Part shown: piece by piece, positions 63,441 through 64,000 of the stretch
Layout of the letters: each line of letters starts with the position of its first letter
Numbering within the stretch: position 1 is the first letter of the stretch
DNA from: Sialis fuliginosa
Lineage: Eukaryota; Arthropoda; Insecta; Megaloptera; Sialidae
NCBI GenBank assembly: GCA_961205875.1
Contig: OY540814.1
Span: 9,840,993-9,904,992 of the forward strand
Direction: 5' to 3'
DNA length: 64,000 bases
Translations under genes and position numbers: made by a program
The notes under the pieces: generated by a model
What the model was told of the DNA's origin: nothing
The model's input: only the letters and a program-made list of their open reading frames with translations
The model's database searches: none

Positions 63441-64000
63441 TTTTCAAAAAAATTCTGTATGAAGTATTAACAAATAAAGAATATAAATAAAAATGTTTTA
63501 TACATAGGTTACGTTTTATATCAATACAATTAATTATTTTAAATAGTATAGGAATGAGGTACATTACATTCTACAAAATTGTTGTTTCTAATAAAATGTT
63601 TATCATACGTTCTTTTCGATTATAAATTATAGAAGGATAAAATCGAAGGTGGAAAATCAGATATTTAGAAATTATTAAATACATATATCTAAAATGCTAC
63701 CCATAAATGGGGAACAACTATTATTTTTCCAAAAAAGATCAATAATTAAATATGATTTTTACTACATATCTTGTATTACTAAAAATTTATTTTATGATGG
63801 TTAATTAATGTAATCATTTTAATTAAATATATCTAAAATATAAAGTAAAAAAAATGTTTTTGTGTTATGATGTTTTTATTTCCATTAAAAATAAAATATA
63901 AAATTAAATTAATGTTTTTTTTTTTTACAAAAATACTGTTATTTGAGAATCTCTTATACCCGGTCTCACTACTCAACTTTATTTTTGTTCTTTATCTAAG
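63441..64000. other. AT-rich sequence, nothing recognised
   Basis: May be the interior of the element beginning at 63342. No coding frame is recognised. Confidence 0.45.

Overview
The window is AT-rich, gene-poor eukaryotic DNA with no intact protein-coding gene. The repeat content points to an insect, most likely a moth or butterfly. The main signs are a GTTCCGTAG...TAGTTTCGCCATGTCCGTC repeat on both strands, Helitron 3' ends with a CCACGCG/CGCGTGG hairpin before CTAGT, a Helitron remnant starting AACAAAGTCCCTCGCCGCG, and mariner, Tc1 and hAT relics. This assignment rests on remembered repeat families, not a search, and the species cannot be named. The window looks like an intergenic desert or the inside of a very long intron.

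Layout. 1-4284: AT-rich sequence with a small hairpin and a 0.46-kb inverted repeat. 4285-7218: a 2.9-kb palindrome whose 1,118-base arms matched at every base I compared. 7219-14594: mostly unique sequence with a GC-richer island at 10281-11110. 14595-15366: a lepidopteran-type repeat with an internal duplication. 18208-19123 and 20076-20590: two broken mariner-type transposons. 21178-28570: Helitron-like remnants, two MITEs and one complete 878-base non-autonomous Helitron. 29570-39087: a cluster of foldback elements (half of one at 29570, then 30980, 34188, 37603 and 38345), with an AAGTACTT-rich tract, an hAT-type MITE with a verified 8-base target duplication and a gutted Tc1 element between them. 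40240-43410: G/C-run and CCTAA-like tracts, another Helitron-like copy and a pogo-like end. 43411-58065: largely featureless apart from a second Helitron 3' end, a hammerhead-like core and a small pogo-like MITE. 58066-63440: a further inverted repeat, two related CCGGAA-rich transposon ends and microsatellites.

How the parts work together. There is no operon or pathway here. The recurring theme is inverted-repeat DNA: about ten separate foldbacks of 140 bases to 2.9 kb. Any transcript crossing them would form long double-stranded RNA, so a source of hairpin-derived small RNA is a reasonable but untested idea.

Possible gene content is weak: a 112-base minus-strand candidate exon (33473-33584), a 57-codon plus-strand reading frame after a splice acceptor-like site (42831-43002), and a 47-codon frame running into one foldback arm (30941-31084). 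None matches a family I recognise.
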